This document shows positions 1 through 9,345 of a stretch of DNA of 64,000 nt, in pieces. Both the position numbers and the translations under genes were made by a program. Source of the stretch: Anaerolineae bacterium (GTDB taxonomy: Bacteria; Chloroflexota; Anaerolineae; Aggregatilineales; UBA2796); assembly GCA_019637555.1 (NCBI GenBank), contig JAHBVK010000021.1:28425-92424 (forward strand), given 5' to 3'. The stretch's first letter is position 1, and the number at the start of each line of letters is the position of its first letter. The notes beneath the pieces were generated by a model, which searched no databases, was not told the origin of the DNA, and saw nothing but the letters and a program-made list of their open reading frames with translations.

Positions 1-1398
1 CCCCGTGCCCATATCCGCCAACCGGATTTTGATCGCATCGGCATCAACGCGCCAGCGCAAACTGCGAGTCGCCGCTTCTTCCAGTGCGTGAGCGTCGTCA
101 ACGATCACCTGAGAATAATCTGGCAGCACCGGACTACCTGCCTCGGCGTCCGCGATCATCAAGCCGTGATCGACCACAATCGTTTGAGCATCTTCCGCTT
201 TTTGCCGCGCGTGGAAGAAGGGGCAGATGCCATCAAGTTCCGCCTGACAGCGCTCGATGGTGCAGTTTTCATCCTGAGCGCTCAAGCGTGCCCACGCGCC
301 GTACTCCGCCGGACCGCGCAGCGATACATGATCCCGATCTCCGGCAGCTTCACCATGCAAATGCAGCGCACACAGGATTTTCGCCAGCACGCGCACTTCT
401 TCTACGCTGGTCGGCAGCCGCTGACGCAGTGTTTGCACACGGGCTGGACAGAGATAATGTTCGCGCCCTTTCAAATATGCTGTCGCGGCTGTAGGCACAA
501 CTGCCGTACCGAGATCGCCGCTGCTGGTCGCCACCAGAACGCGATCCTCTGACTCCGGTTCGGCGTCTGCGCTTGACTGCCATGCCGCCACGCCATTCAA
601 CGCCGCGCCCAAACGCTCGTAAGCTGGATCGATTTCGAGAATCAGATGCCGATCTGTGGACAGCGCCTCGCTGACCGCCTGAGCCACCGCAGAATCCGCA
701 CTTGGCAGCGGATCGCTCGGACGATCATCGGCGTTCTGACGCTGGTTGGCTGGCGCGGGAGCGGTAAACAGGGTCGCCGTCGTCGGCAGTGTGACGTTTT
801 CAGCGGCGCGGATCGCCAGCGCTTCCTGAAAGGGCAGTACACCACGCCACGGCAAATTCTGCGTGATGGTGACGATCTCCTGGAGCAGCGCAACAGGGAC
901 AGCTTGCAGCCGCTGCCACAGAGTCATGTAGACTCGCGCCGTGGCAAACGAGTCCGCCAGTGCACGGTGATAACTGCCTTCCGGCTCGAGTTGAAGTTCT
1001 TGCATCAGCGCGTTGAGGTTATAGCGTGGTGTGCCCGGCAGCAGCACCGATGCCAGTTCATAGGTATCAATTGCCCGATGCGATTTGAGCACGCCAGCGC
1101 GGTTGAGGAACTTGAGATCGAACTCAACATTATGACCGAGCAGCAGGGCATCACCCACAAATTCGTTGAGGCGGGGCAGTACAGCAGGCAGCTTCGGCGC
1201 ACCGATCAGGTCTTCCTGCCGGATACCCGTGATCGAAGTGATCCGCGCTGGAATCGCCGTGCCGGGATCAACCAGCGTGCTGAAGGTCTCTAAAATGTTC
1301 TCGCCCTGAAACTTGACCGCGCCGATCTCGATGATTTCCGCCGTGTTGGCGTCAAGTCCAGTGGTCTCAAGATCAATGGCGACGATGACGTCGCGCAT
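1..1398 (-). CDS. DnaQ-type 3'-5' exonuclease fused to DinG-like helicase domain (partial)
   Basis: The gene runs off the left edge; 466 residues are visible from the ATG at 1398. Residues 1-165 form a DnaQ-family exonuclease: ExoI D9-L-E11 (DLETTG), ExoII GHNVEFD (D94) and ExoIII HRALAD (H144, D149). The remainder aligns by eye with DinG/XPD-like helicases. It keeps four spaced cysteines expected for a 4Fe-4S cluster (C317, C378, C383, C391) and a DDAH box at 433-436 in place of DEAH. The expected Walker A (GTGTGKT after 'LIVEA') is absent: residues 254-262 read LEIDPAYER. The exonuclease should work, but ATP-driven unwinding is doubtful. The gene follows rpiB and tkt on the same strand. The C-terminal helicase lobe cannot be seen. 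Confidence 0.85.
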   Translation of the reverse strand, partial: MRDVIVAIDLETTGLDANTAEIIEIGAVKFQGENILETFSTLVDPGTAIPARITSITGIRQEDLIGAPKLPAVLPRLNEFVGDALLLGHNVEFDLKFLNRAGVLKSHRAIDTYELASVLLPGTPRYNLNALMQELQLEPEGSYHRALADSFATARVYMTLWQRLQAVPVALLQEIVTITQNLPWRGVLPFQEALAIRAAENVTLPTTATLFTAPAPANQRQNADDRPSDPLPSADSAVAQAVSEALSTDRHLILEIDPAYERLGAALNGVAAWQSSADAEPESEDRVLVATSSGDLGTAVVPTAATAYLKGREHYLCPARVQTLRQRLPTSVEEVRVLAKILCALHLHGEAAGDRDHVSLRGPAEYGAWARLSAQDENCTIERCQAELDGICPFFHARQKAEDAQTIVVDHGLMIADAEAGSPVLPDYSQVIVDDAHALEEAATRSLRWRVDADAIKIRLADMGTG

Positions 1399-1430
1399 AC
1401 TGCTATCCGTTCTAATCGTACCTATGGTTA

Positions 1431-1883
1431 CTACAACTGATCTTCTTCAAAGCCGCGCACTTTGTTGAAGCGGCGGAGGAAACGATCTTCTTTCTGGAAG
1501 GAAGCATTCAAAAAACTATTCACGATCTCTCTCGCCAACTCGATGCCCACGATCCGCGCACCTAAGCAGAGTACGTTCATATTGTCATGCTCAACGCCCT
1601 GATGAGCACTGTAAGTATCGTGACACAATCCCGCGTAGATGCCTCTGAATTTGTTGGCAGCTACCGAGACTCCGACGCCACTGCCGCACACGATCACGCC
1701 GCGATCCGCTTGACCGCTTGTGAGCGCCTGCGCGACTCGTTCCGCCACATCGGGATAGTCGGCAGGCACGGCAGCGGTATCAACACCAAGATCGCTGACG
1801 TCGAGATTTTGCTTGTTCAGAAAGGCGATGATCGACTGTTTGAGATCATAGCCAGCGTGATCAGCAGCGATCACTATTTTCAT
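1431..1883 (-). CDS. rpiB: Ribose-5-phosphate isomerase B
   Basis: This cytosolic sugar isomerase interconverts ribose 5-phosphate and ribulose 5-phosphate in the non-oxidative pentose phosphate pathway. The 150-residue product starts MKIVIAADHAGYDLK, the RpiB/LacAB N-terminus. It carries the active-site stretch VCGSGVGVSVAANK with the catalytic cysteine, and a conserved CHDTYSAHQGVEHDNMN segment. I chose the second ATG (1883) because GGAG sits six bases upstream; an ATG at 1895 would add four residues and has no Shine-Dalgarno. Transketolase lies just upstream on the same strand, separated by a palindromic repeat, so the two pentose-phosphate enzymes are clustered. Confidence 0.93.
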   Translation of the reverse strand: MKIVIAADHAGYDLKQSIIAFLNKQNLDVSDLGVDTAAVPADYPDVAERVAQALTSGQADRGVIVCGSGVGVSVAANKFRGIYAGLCHDTYSAHQGVEHDNMNVLCLGARIVGIELAREIVNSFLNASFQKEDRFLRRFNKVRGFEEDQL

Positions 1884-1976
1884 TGTCGGCTCCATTGTTC
1901 GTAAATCAGCGAAGGCACATCGGCTTCTCCGCTGATGATCTTCTGTTGTGCAACAATGATCGGTAAGTAGAGATTA

Positions 1977-2021
1977 CCCTCACCCCAACCCTTCTAACCG
2001 CGAGGGGTTGGGGGATGAGGG
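1977..2021. repeat. Family (a) palindromic repeat between tkt and rpiB
   Basis: CCCTC-CCCCAACCC on the left pairs with GGTTGGGG-GAGGG on the right. This is one of many CCTCACCCC-type palindromes in the window. It lies in the 169-nt gap between two same-strand genes and could fold in the transcript as an mRNA stabiliser or terminator. Confidence 0.7.
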
Positions 2022-2052
2022 CTACTGCTACTCATTGTAGCAGTTCTGGCGA

Positions 2053-4086
2053 TCACTTGCCGAGCAGTTGCTTGACCGCGTCGACAGCTGCGGCAGTGGT
2101 GATCCCTAGTTTCTCGTAGACCACCTCATAAGGTGCGGATGCGCCGAAGCGTTCCAAGCCTACGATCTTGCCGTTCGCGCCGACCCACTCGTGCCAACCG
2201 AAGGGCACTGCCGCTTCGATGGCAACTCGCGCTTGAATCGCGGGTGGCAACACCTGATCGCGGTAACTTTGATCCTGATGTCGGAACAGCTCGAAGCTGG
2301 GCATGCTGACGACGCGCACCTGAATCCCTTGTTTGGCAAGTTCCTCGCGTGCCGCCATTGCCAGCGAAACTTCCGAGCCAGTGCTGATGATGATCGCTGC
2401 TGGCTTACCACCATCGGCTTCCGCCTTGATGTAAGCGCCGCGTGCCACTCCATCCATCACACCATCGGGAGCGAACACGGGCAGTTTCTGGCGGGTGAAC
2501 ACCAGAACCGTCGGACGCGTTTGCTGCATCGCCACTTTCCATGCCGCTACTGTTTCGTTGTGATCGGCAGGGCGCAGTACCGTCATATTGGGAATCGCCC
2601 GTAATGCCGCCAACTGCTCAATCGGCTGGTGCGTCGGACCATCCTCGCCCACGCCAATGCTGTCGTGCGTGAATATGAAGATCGGGGCGATGTTCATCAG
2701 TGCCGCCAAGCGCATCGGTGGGCGCATGTAATCGGAGAAGGTCATAAAGGTAGCGGTGTACGGCTTGATGATCCCGCCGTGCAGCACTAACCCGTTGGTG
2801 ATCGCGCCCATGGCGTGTTCACGCACCCCGAATTGCAGGTTGCGCGCGGTGTGGTTCGCTGAGGAGTATAAAGGCAGTCCTGTGATCAGCGTTTTGGTCG
2901 AGCCGGAAAGGTCTGCATCGCCACCGATCATCGTCGGAATATGCTTGGCAATAGCGTTCAGCGCCACGCCGTTGGAGTCGCGGGTAGCGGCGGCTTTGCT
3001 GCCAGCCGGTTGCAGCAGCGCGGGCAGATCGGCATCCCAACCATCAGGCAGTTTGCCAGCCAACGCCAGTTCATACTGCGTCGCCAGATCGGGGTATGCC
3101 TTCTTCCATGCGTCGTAGGTGGCTTGCCAGTCAGCCTCCCACTTCGCGCCGTTGTCAATTGCCTCGCGGAAGTGTTCCAGCGCCTCGCCGGGGATGAAGA
3201 ATGGTTCTTCCACCTGCCAGCCGAGTGCTTGCTTGGTCAACTTGACTTCTTCCGCACCTAGCGGTTCACCGTGCGCTTTTGAGGTACCTTGCTTGTTGGG
3301 GCTGCCGTAGCCGATCACGGTACGGACATCGATCAGAGTCGGGCGGTTAGGTTCCGCCTGCGCCTGCTTGATCGCATCGCTGATCGCCTTGAGATCGTTA
3401 CCGTTGGCGACGTGCAGCGTCTGCCAGCCGTAAGCCTCGAAGCGCAGCATCACATTCTCGCTGAATGCCGCCGCCGTATCGTTGGAGAGCATCACTTTAT
3501 TATCGTCGTAAAAGACGATCAGCTTGCCCAATTTGAGATGTCCAGCTAACGAGGCAGCTTCGCTGGCAACTCCTTCCATCAAGTCGCCATCGCCTACGAT
3601 CACGTAGGTATAGTGATCGATGATCTTGTGATCGGGACGGTTGAAGGTGGCAGCAAGGAAAGTTTCTGCCCATGCCATACCAACAGCGTTGCCGATGCCC
3701 TGTCCCAACGGTCCGGTGGTCGTTTCCACACCGGGTGTATCACCGTACTCAGGATGCCCCGGCGTTTCACTGCCATACTGACGGAAGTTTTTGATCTCAT
3801 CGAGAGATAGCTCGTAGCCCGTCAGATGCAGCAGCGCATACAGCAGCATCGAGCCATGTCCGGCAGAAAGCACAAATCGGTCACGGTTCGCCCAGTGCGG
3901 GTTGTGGGGATTATGTTTGAGGAAGCGCGTCCATAGTGCATATGCCATCGGGGCAGCGCCCAGCGGCAGTCCGGGGTGACCGGAGTTCGCCTTCTGGACG
4001 GCATCCACCGCCAGAAAGCGAATCGTGTTGACGGCGAGTGTATCCAATGCCGTCCCATCTTTTGAAGGTGCGTTTGTCGCAGTCAC
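2053..4086 (-). CDS. tkt: Transketolase
   Basis: The thiamine-diphosphate enzyme transfers two-carbon ketol units between sugar phosphates. The 677-residue length is typical. Visible landmarks are [14 protein letters not shown] near residue 35, the ThDP/Mg motif [14 protein letters not shown]...DDN near 165-195, the LPLYSS region of the middle domain, and the Pyr-domain VREHAMG followed by [10 protein letters not shown]. Translation begins with GTG, preceded by AGGAG at a six-base distance. rpiB follows on the same strand and xylulokinase lies about 11 kb away, so the window holds several pentose-metabolism genes. Confidence 0.96.
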   Translation of the reverse strand: MTATNAPSKDGTALDTLAVNTIRFLAVDAVQKANSGHPGLPLGAAPMAYALWTRFLKHNPHNPHWANRDRFVLSAGHGSMLLYALLHLTGYELSLDEIKNFRQYGSETPGHPEYGDTPGVETTTGPLGQGIGNAVGMAWAETFLAATFNRPDHKIIDHYTYVIVGDGDLMEGVASEAASLAGHLKLGKLIVFYDDNKVMLSNDTAAAFSENVMLRFEAYGWQTLHVANGNDLKAISDAIKQAQAEPNRPTLIDVRTVIGYGSPNKQGTSKAHGEPLGAEEVKLTKQALGWQVEEPFFIPGEALEHFREAIDNGAKWEADWQATYDAWKKAYPDLATQYELALAGKLPDGWDADLPALLQPAGSKAAATRDSNGVALNAIAKHIPTMIGGDADLSGSTKTLITGLPLYSSANHTARNLQFGVREHAMGAITNGLVLHGGIIKPYTATFMTFSDYMRPPMRLAALMNIAPIFIFTHDSIGVGEDGPTHQPIEQLAALRAIPNMTVLRPADHNETVAAWKVAMQQTRPTVLVFTRQKLPVFAPDGVMDGVARGAYIKAEADGGKPAAIIISTGSEVSLAMAAREELAKQGIQVRVVSMPSFELFRHQDQSYRDQVLPPAIQARVAIEAAVPFGWHEWVGANGKIVGLERFGASAPYEVVYEKLGITTAAAVDAVKQLLGK

Positions 4087-4153
4087 AAAGTGCTCCTATA
4101 GTCTGTTCGAGATGCCATAACCTCTTAGAACAGATTATAGCCGCAGATCGCAC

Positions 4154-5530
4154 TTACGGATTGGTGCCAGAGGGTAACGAAGTCGGATTGTTATTCGAGC
4201 CAGTCAATCCAGTCGTATCGGCGGCACAGCGGAAGCCTAGATTCGGCTCCAAGCTCTCCGGCGGCACTTCGCGGCGGTGCACTGCGCGTGCGAACAGCGG
4301 AATCGTTGACCAATCGCCGCCGCGCGTCACTTTGGCAGTACCACTCGCCGGACCCTTGGGATCGATGGCGTTGGCTGGCGTGTTGGCATAGGCATTGGCA
4401 TCGTACCAGTCGGAGACCCACTCGGAAACATTGCCCGACATATTGAAGATGCCCGTCGGCGTCGCGCCGCTGGGATAAGAATTGACATCATTCGCGCCGT
4501 TCTGCTGCGTCGGGCGCGAGGTCAACGCCAATTTCCCTTCGGGATCCCAGAAATTTCCCCACGGATAGATGTTGCCGTTGGGACCGCGTGCGGCGTATTC
4601 CCACTCCGCTTCTGTCGGCAAGCGGCGGCTAATCGCACGGCAGTAAGCATCTGCACCATACCACGAGACGTAGGTGATCGGGCGCAGATTGAACAGCGGG
4701 TTAGAGACTTTATAGGTTACGCCGTCGAAACTGATCTGGCTGAACTGCTTCTCGGTGGTGGTCGCTGCGCACAGTGTACCGCCACAAGCGCTCTTGTGGC
4801 TGTTGGGACCAAGCGAGTTAAGGAAGGCGACGAACTGTTCCGTCGTTACTTCGTATTTTTCAATAGCGAAAGCGTTGATCGCCACGTCATGCTCAGGGAA
4901 TGAGTCCTGTACGTAAGCCGGATCGCAGTTAGTCGCCTTATCTCGATCCGCGCAGTCTTGTAATGCCCGCGTCGTTTCGGTTAGCGTAGTGCCCATCTTG
5001 AAGGGGCTGGACGGCAGATCGATCAACTGTGTAGTGATCGAAGACAGTGAGGTCGTGCTCGCGCCACCAGCGGTACTGGTGCCGATATCCGGTAAGCCAG
5101 TGCCAGCGGTTGCGCCATCAATGGTGGGCAGCGGCGTCGGCGCGACAATCTGTGTGCCTGATGGGGTACTTTGAATCGTGATGGCGCTGGTGGTCGGTTG
5201 ACTGCCAATTGCCGTCGGCTGCACCAGATACGGTGTTGCCGTCGGCACTCCACTCTGGCTGCCCGGAACAGTCGCAGATGGCTGCGAGGGCGTCTCGGTG
5301 TCAGCGACAGGTTCCGTCGGTGTGACGGGTTCAGGCGTCGCCGTGATGATGATCGTTTCCGGTGATGCCGCAATCGTTGGATTCTGTGCCACACCGGGGA
5401 TGTTCAACGTCCAGAAATTGAGCGCGTACGTGCCAACGCACAAGACGCCAGAGCAACCGAGTCCCAAGACCAACCCGATCAACATCCACTGCCAACTACT
5501 ATCGCGTGTCCGTCCGCGTAATGAACTCAT
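4154..5530 (-). CDS. Membrane-anchored FGE-fold (SUMF1/EgtB/PvdO-type) protein
   Basis: The 458-residue protein has one N-terminal membrane segment (about residues 15-40, LIGLVLGLGCSGVLCVGTYAL). A Thr/Pro/Ser-rich stalk to about residue 165 follows, then an extracytoplasmic FGE-sulfatase fold. Fold signatures are YEVTTEQFVAFL, ITYVSWYGADAYC, RLPTEAEWEYAARG, NMSGNVSEWVSDWYD, RGGDW and the terminal NLGFRC. The paired cysteines used by true formylglycine-generating enzymes are not present in the segment before NLGFRC. A binding or structural role is therefore more likely than sulfatase activation. The Thr/Pro stalk resembles those of the kinase at 12540 and the lipoprotein at 52168. It is transcribed away from the kinase hybrid at 5840. 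Confidence 0.85.
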   Translation of the reverse strand: MSSLRGRTRDSSWQWMLIGLVLGLGCSGVLCVGTYALNFWTLNIPGVAQNPTIAASPETIIITATPEPVTPTEPVADTETPSQPSATVPGSQSGVPTATPYLVQPTAIGSQPTTSAITIQSTPSGTQIVAPTPLPTIDGATAGTGLPDIGTSTAGGASTTSLSSITTQLIDLPSSPFKMGTTLTETTRALQDCADRDKATNCDPAYVQDSFPEHDVAINAFAIEKYEVTTEQFVAFLNSLGPNSHKSACGGTLCAATTTEKQFSQISFDGVTYKVSNPLFNLRPITYVSWYGADAYCRAISRRLPTEAEWEYAARGPNGNIYPWGNFWDPEGKLALTSRPTQQNGANDVNSYPSGATPTGIFNMSGNVSEWVSDWYDANAYANTPANAIDPKGPASGTAKVTRGGDWSTIPLFARAVHRREVPPESLEPNLGFRCAADTTGLTGSNNNPTSLPSGTNP

Positions 5531-5839
5531 CTGCCGCTTACTCTCCTCAAATCTCCGCTAGGCTCTCCACCCCAACTGCTACCAGATTCGTTTTCTGTTG
5601 GGCGGAATGCAGCAGGGTATCATACCGCTACAACGAGCCTTTATAAAGCGTCAGGAAATCAGCGTAGGTCAAGCGCCATGTGATCGCTGTCAATGTATTT
5701 TCTGCTCAAGGGTAGACCAATTGCTAGCGATTCCTGAAAAAATCGTCAAAAATCTGTCACCGGATATTAATCAGACTCAAAACATACTATCATATTTAGC
5801 AATGCTCTTTACGTCTTTTAGTTGTTCTTGAGTCTATTT
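5531..5839. other. Divergent intergenic region
   Basis: This 309-nt gap separates the divergent FGE-fold gene and the receiver-kinase gene. It becomes AT-rich towards 5700-5830, as expected of a promoter region. I see no confident -35/-10 pair, RNA gene or conserved repeat. A short open frame at 5598-5831 has no family resemblance and no ribosome-binding site, so I do not call it. Confidence 0.5.
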
Positions 5840-7033
5840 ATGCAGCAGTTGCCGCCGATCATGACCGAAAACCTTTATGATGATCTCGACTTTGCCGAGA
5901 AGCCGCAGACCGTGCTTGTTGTTGAAGACGAGCGTGATTTACGCAAGGGCATCGAGTTGATGCTCAAGCTGGAAAAATTCGTGGTAGTCACCGCTGGCGA
6001 TGGGCGGGAAGCGCTGGAAATGCTGGAGTCGGGCAGATGCCGACCAGACATTATCGTCAGCGATATCAAGATGCCGCGCATGGATGGCTACGGCTTACTC
6101 GATGCCGTCCGCCTGATGCCCGACATCGGACCGATCCCCTTCATCTTCCTGACTGCCTTTGGTTCGTCGGAATTCATGAACGCCGCGCACGAACGTGGTG
6201 TTGATGAGTATCTGGTCAAACCGTTCGATCCGCATCGACTCGTGGTAGTGGTTCGCAACAAGCTACGCCGCGCCGAGGTGTTCCGTCGCTATGCGGAGGA
6301 GCAGCTCAACCGTGCTCGTCAGCACATTATTGAGGTGCTTTCGCACGAACTGCGTACTCCGCTGACTACTGTACTCGGTGCGTTCGATATTCTGGAAGCG
6401 GCAGTCGCCCCCGCCAATGAGGAAGAGCCGATCCACGTGGAAGAAGTACAGTTCAGCATGAACATCATGCGCGTCGGCATCCGTCGGCTTAACCGCATGA
6501 TGGAGCAGACGCTGCGCTATGCCGACATCCTGAACGGACACCTGCGCCTACAATTCCACAATGTCGGACATCCCTTCGATGTCAGAACACTGCTCGACAA
6601 GACAATCCAGATGGCACAGCTTGATTTTGAAACCAAGCAAGTGACGCTGGATGTGCAGATCGATCTGCCACATGGACTGCGGGTAGTCGCCGTACCTGCG
6701 CCGTTGGTGGCGGGACTCTATGAAGTGCTGCGCAATGCTGCAAACTTCAGTCAGGTAGGGCAGACGGTGTGTCTGACGGCGGAACATGTGGGGAACAATA
6801 TCTGCATCGTGATCCGCGACGAGGGTCGAGGTATTCAAGATAAGGACGAACACAGCGTCTTTCAGCCGATGGTGCAGTCGAACCGCATCAAGCAGGAACA
6901 GCAAGGCTTGGGCTTAGGGTTAGCTATTGCCAAAGGCACGATCCAGATTCATCGCGGCGACATCCAATTGGAAACGGCGTGGGGCAAGGGCACACAGGTG
7001 ACCATTCATCTGCCTGTCGCTGATCAGCACTAG
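5840..7033 (+). CDS. Receiver-histidine kinase hybrid, cytosolic
   Basis: An N-terminal receiver domain (TVLVVEDERD...; phospho-acceptor Asp in IIVSDIKMP; conserved Lys in LVKPFD) is followed by a short coiled linker, a HisKA segment (LSHELRTPLT) and an HATPase_c domain (N box NAANFS, G1 RDEGRGI, G2 GLGLGLAIA). There is no membrane segment, so it is soluble and probably takes phosphate from another kinase or acts in a relay. The start is uncertain: ATG at 5840 or 5861, or TTG at 5822, none with a Shine-Dalgarno. The gene is monocistronic, with a hairpin terminator just downstream. Confidence 0.9.
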   Translation: MQQLPPIMTENLYDDLDFAEKPQTVLVVEDERDLRKGIELMLKLEKFVVVTAGDGREALEMLESGRCRPDIIVSDIKMPRMDGYGLLDAVRLMPDIGPIPFIFLTAFGSSEFMNAAHERGVDEYLVKPFDPHRLVVVVRNKLRRAEVFRRYAEEQLNRARQHIIEVLSHELRTPLTTVLGAFDILEAAVAPANEEEPIHVEEVQFSMNIMRVGIRRLNRMMEQTLRYADILNGHLRLQFHNVGHPFDVRTLLDKTIQMAQLDFETKQVTLDVQIDLPHGLRVVAVPAPLVAGLYEVLRNAANFSQVGQTVCLTAEHVGNNICIVIRDEGRGIQDKDEHSVFQPMVQSNRIKQEQQGLGLGLAIAKGTIQIHRGDIQLETAWGKGTQVTIHLPVADQH

Positions 7034-7059
7034 CATTTGTAACGCACTTCCAGAATCGA

Positions 7060-7098
7060 AAGAAGCCGGAACATCAAGTCCGGCTTCTTCGTTTTCGC
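7060..7098. terminator. Hairpin terminator between convergent genes
   Basis: AGAAGCCGGA (7061-7070) and TCCGGCTTCT (7079-7088) form a perfect 10-bp stem with an 8-nt loop, followed by TCGTTTTCGCTT. It lies 27 nt after the kinase stop codon. The rest of the gap to 7302 shows no gene. Confidence 0.75.
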
Positions 7099-7302
7099 TT
7101 GTAAAGTGAAACCGACGCTATAGCACCGGAATGAAACCAGATGCCACGCAAATCCTCGCTAGACGCAGTTTGATCGGCGCGAGGCGGAGTGATCCGGTTG
7201 GCGCTTGTTGTTGTGGGGCAGATGCTTTGTGGCATTCAGTCAAGGCGTTAGGCAGCGGATCAGCGCGTGATCAGCATCCGGTGATCGTTTGCTGAGAATG
7301 TA

Positions 7303-8133
7303 TCAGGGGAGATAGCCGTAGCGCCTCAAATCGTCGCTCAATGCCTGCTCGAGGAAGGCGATCTCGGCTGTGCTTGCCTTCTCACGCCGTCCACTGATCC
7401 GTGTGGCGTCCACTGGCTCTAGCGCCTGCCCCTTCCATTCGCGTGATCGCTCCAAGACTACGCCGCTAGGCAGATCGGTTCGCAGTTGATCCGGCTCAAA
7501 GCGCTCACCGAGATAGTCCATCACGGTGGTGAGTGTCGCTTCTGGCTGCGACACCAACTCCTCAAACTTGATCACCTGAAATTGCGCTGGATACTGCTGC
7601 ACACAGGATTCCATCTGGCGCAAGCACAGCTTCCAGTGATTAGCCGCAGCCTGCAAATCCGAGGATCCCCACCACGGCATCGCCCGCAGCGACAGTGCCA
7701 CCTCACGACCATCGCGCAGTAGACAGATGAACTTGGCGTTAGGAAAGCAGCGCGTTATCGTGGCTACGTGCGCCAGATGCTGTGGCGTTTTCTCACCACC
7801 TCGCTGTTTGCCTTGCCCGTGTGCGTAGAGGTCGAGAAGGCTTGCCAATAGCTTGCCCGCCGTCGGCTGGCGATGTTGTTGGGCAAGGTGCTGGAGTACG
7901 GATTCTGGTTCGAGGTGAAGTTCAGGCAAGCGTCGCCACTGGCGCAGTAGCCGCAGCAAGGATCGCTCATCACTGATCGCGGCAAGCTGCGGCGCGATTT
8001 CATCGAAGAAGGCGGTTTCCGGTGTAACACACAGCCGCGAGTGGCGATCCAGCAGCACACTGAGCAGCGTCGTGCCGGAACGCGAACAGCCGACGATGAA
8101 GAAGTAGTCACCAGCCCGCTGATCAGCGATCAT
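7303..8133 (-). CDS. Sulfotransferase-family protein
   Basis: The 276-residue product shows the sulfotransferase PAPS-binding P-loop near the N-terminus (FIVGCSRSGTTLLSVLLDRH) and the second nucleotide-binding segment KFICLLRDGREVALSLRAM about 140 residues in. Enzymes of this family move a sulfonate group from PAPS to a hydroxyl or amine of a small molecule or glycan; the acceptor cannot be inferred. The start codon overlaps the stop of the upstream sulfurtransferase gene by four bases (ATGA). The two sulfur-handling genes are thus translationally coupled. Confidence 0.85.
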   Translation of the reverse strand: MIADQRAGDYFFIVGCSRSGTTLLSVLLDRHSRLCVTPETAFFDEIAPQLAAISDERSLLRLLRQWRRLPELHLEPESVLQHLAQQHRQPTAGKLLASLLDLYAHGQGKQRGGEKTPQHLAHVATITRCFPNAKFICLLRDGREVALSLRAMPWWGSSDLQAAANHWKLCLRQMESCVQQYPAQFQVIKFEELVSQPEATLTTVMDYLGERFEPDQLRTDLPSGVVLERSREWKGQALEPVDATRISGRREKASTAEIAFLEQALSDDLRRYGYLP

Positions 8134-8993
8134 TCGATGGGTTTGGAGTCGTCGTTACCCCAATCCTTCCACGAGCCATCGTACAGTGCCCCGTTATTGA
8201 TTCCCGCTACACGCAGTGCCAGTAAACCGAAGCTGCCAGAAACGCCGCCATTGCAATAGGTGATCACTTCCGCTGAGTCGGCGGTCACGCCAGCTTCCGC
8301 GAACTTCTGCCGTAGCACTTCAGGCGAGAGTAGTGTGCTATCGGGATTATTGAAATCGCTGCGCGGTGTGTTGACCGCACCGGGGATGTGCCCCAGCCGT
8401 TTAGCGCGTGAGGATTTACCGTCGAACTCCTCTTTGGAGCGGAAGTCAAGCAGTTTGCTGCTATCCTGATATAAGTTCGCCAGCACCTCAGCGCCTGTGC
8501 GCCGCAGCGCGGGATCAGGTTTGGCGTGGAAGCTGGTCGGCGCGAACTTTGGTACTTCCGCCGTTACGGGGCGATTCTCCGCCAGCCACTTGTTCCAGCC
8601 ACCGTTAAGCACTGCCACGCTGCTATGCCCGTAATAATTCAGCGACCACCACAAACGCGCGGCGAACATGCCGTTGGCATCATCATAGGCGACCACATAG
8701 GTGTCCGGCGCGATCCCGATGCGGCTCATCACGGCGGCGAAGCGCTCCGGTTTGGCGATCTGTGCATGTCGCGGATCGTCGGGATCGGTGATCTCGTGTA
8801 CCCAATCGATGAACACCGCTCCGGGGATATGGCACTGATCGTAATCCGCGCGGTGATTGTAGTAGTGCGGCAGCGGCTCACTGGCGGGGATTACATGCCC
8901 GCGAATATCGACGATGCGTACTTTGGAATCATGGAGATGTTCGGCAAGCCATTCTGTGGAGACAAGTAGAGAGGGATACTCGATAGCAGACAT
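8130..8993 (-). CDS. Thiosulfate/3-mercaptopyruvate sulfurtransferase
   Basis: This is a two-domain rhodanese of about 287 residues. The inactive N-terminal repeat contains VRIVDIRGHV and GHIPGAVF-like CHIPGAVFIDWVHE. The C-terminal repeat has KLLDFRSKEEFDG and the active-site loop YCNGGVSGS with the catalytic Cys. Typical loops are CRxGVTA or CGSGVTA, so CNGGVSG is an unusual variant and the sulfur acceptor is uncertain. Start: ATG at 8993 with GAGG about ten bases upstream; an ATG at 9020 is possible. The gene overlaps the sulfotransferase by 4 nt. Confidence 0.88.
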   Translation of the reverse strand: MSAIEYPSLLVSTEWLAEHLHDSKVRIVDIRGHVIPASEPLPHYYNHRADYDQCHIPGAVFIDWVHEITDPDDPRHAQIAKPERFAAVMSRIGIAPDTYVVAYDDANGMFAARLWWSLNYYGHSSVAVLNGGWNKWLAENRPVTAEVPKFAPTSFHAKPDPALRRTGAEVLANLYQDSSKLLDFRSKEEFDGKSSRAKRLGHIPGAVNTPRSDFNNPDSTLLSPEVLRQKFAEAGVTADSAEVITYCNGGVSGSFGLLALRVAGINNGALYDGSWKDWGNDDSKPIE

Positions 8994-9345
8994 TGACCCG
9001 TAGCCTCGATTCGTGTACATCTATTCATTGAACTAATGGATATGGTGCGCCAGAGTTTAGCAAATCTCCGCTCGATCTGCTGTGGTGAGGGTAAACGGCA
9101 ACAGAAAACCCAGTGACGGTAGAGGGGAAGCGTCCTACCACCACCACTGGATTTTCTTTCACCTCAACGAGGAGCCGATTGGCTAAACTAAACCGAGTTT
9201 CGGATAGATTTACCTCGCCCTCAGTCGCCTCTCCATTAACGGAGAAGCGACTGACTGTTGTTCTAAGGGTTATGTGGTGTTGACGGCAGGGGCAGGGAAG
9301 ATCGCCACCGCCGTCCTCAACTCCCGATCCGAAACTCCAGTTAAG
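8994..9345. other. 352-nt intergenic region with two hairpins
   Basis: No gene is seen. It holds the promoter side of the sulfurtransferase gene, a terminator-like hairpin at 9104-9157 and a palindrome at 9221-9254 (TCAGTCGC-TCTCC / GGAGA-GCGACTGA). The latter is related to the family (a) repeats. Confidence 0.6.
9104..9157 (-). terminator. Terminator-like hairpin after the LiaF-like gene
   Basis: On the minus strand an outer stem (GAAAATCCAGTG / CACTGGGTTTTC) with an inner GGTAG/CTACC stem is followed by T-rich sequence. It lies downstream of the gene ending at 9346 and upstream of the sulfurtransferase gene. Confidence 0.5.

Noticed and set aside
5598..5831. 77-codon frame upstream of the receiver-kinase gene
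   Set aside because: No homology, no Shine-Dalgarno and a composition typical of intergenic DNA.
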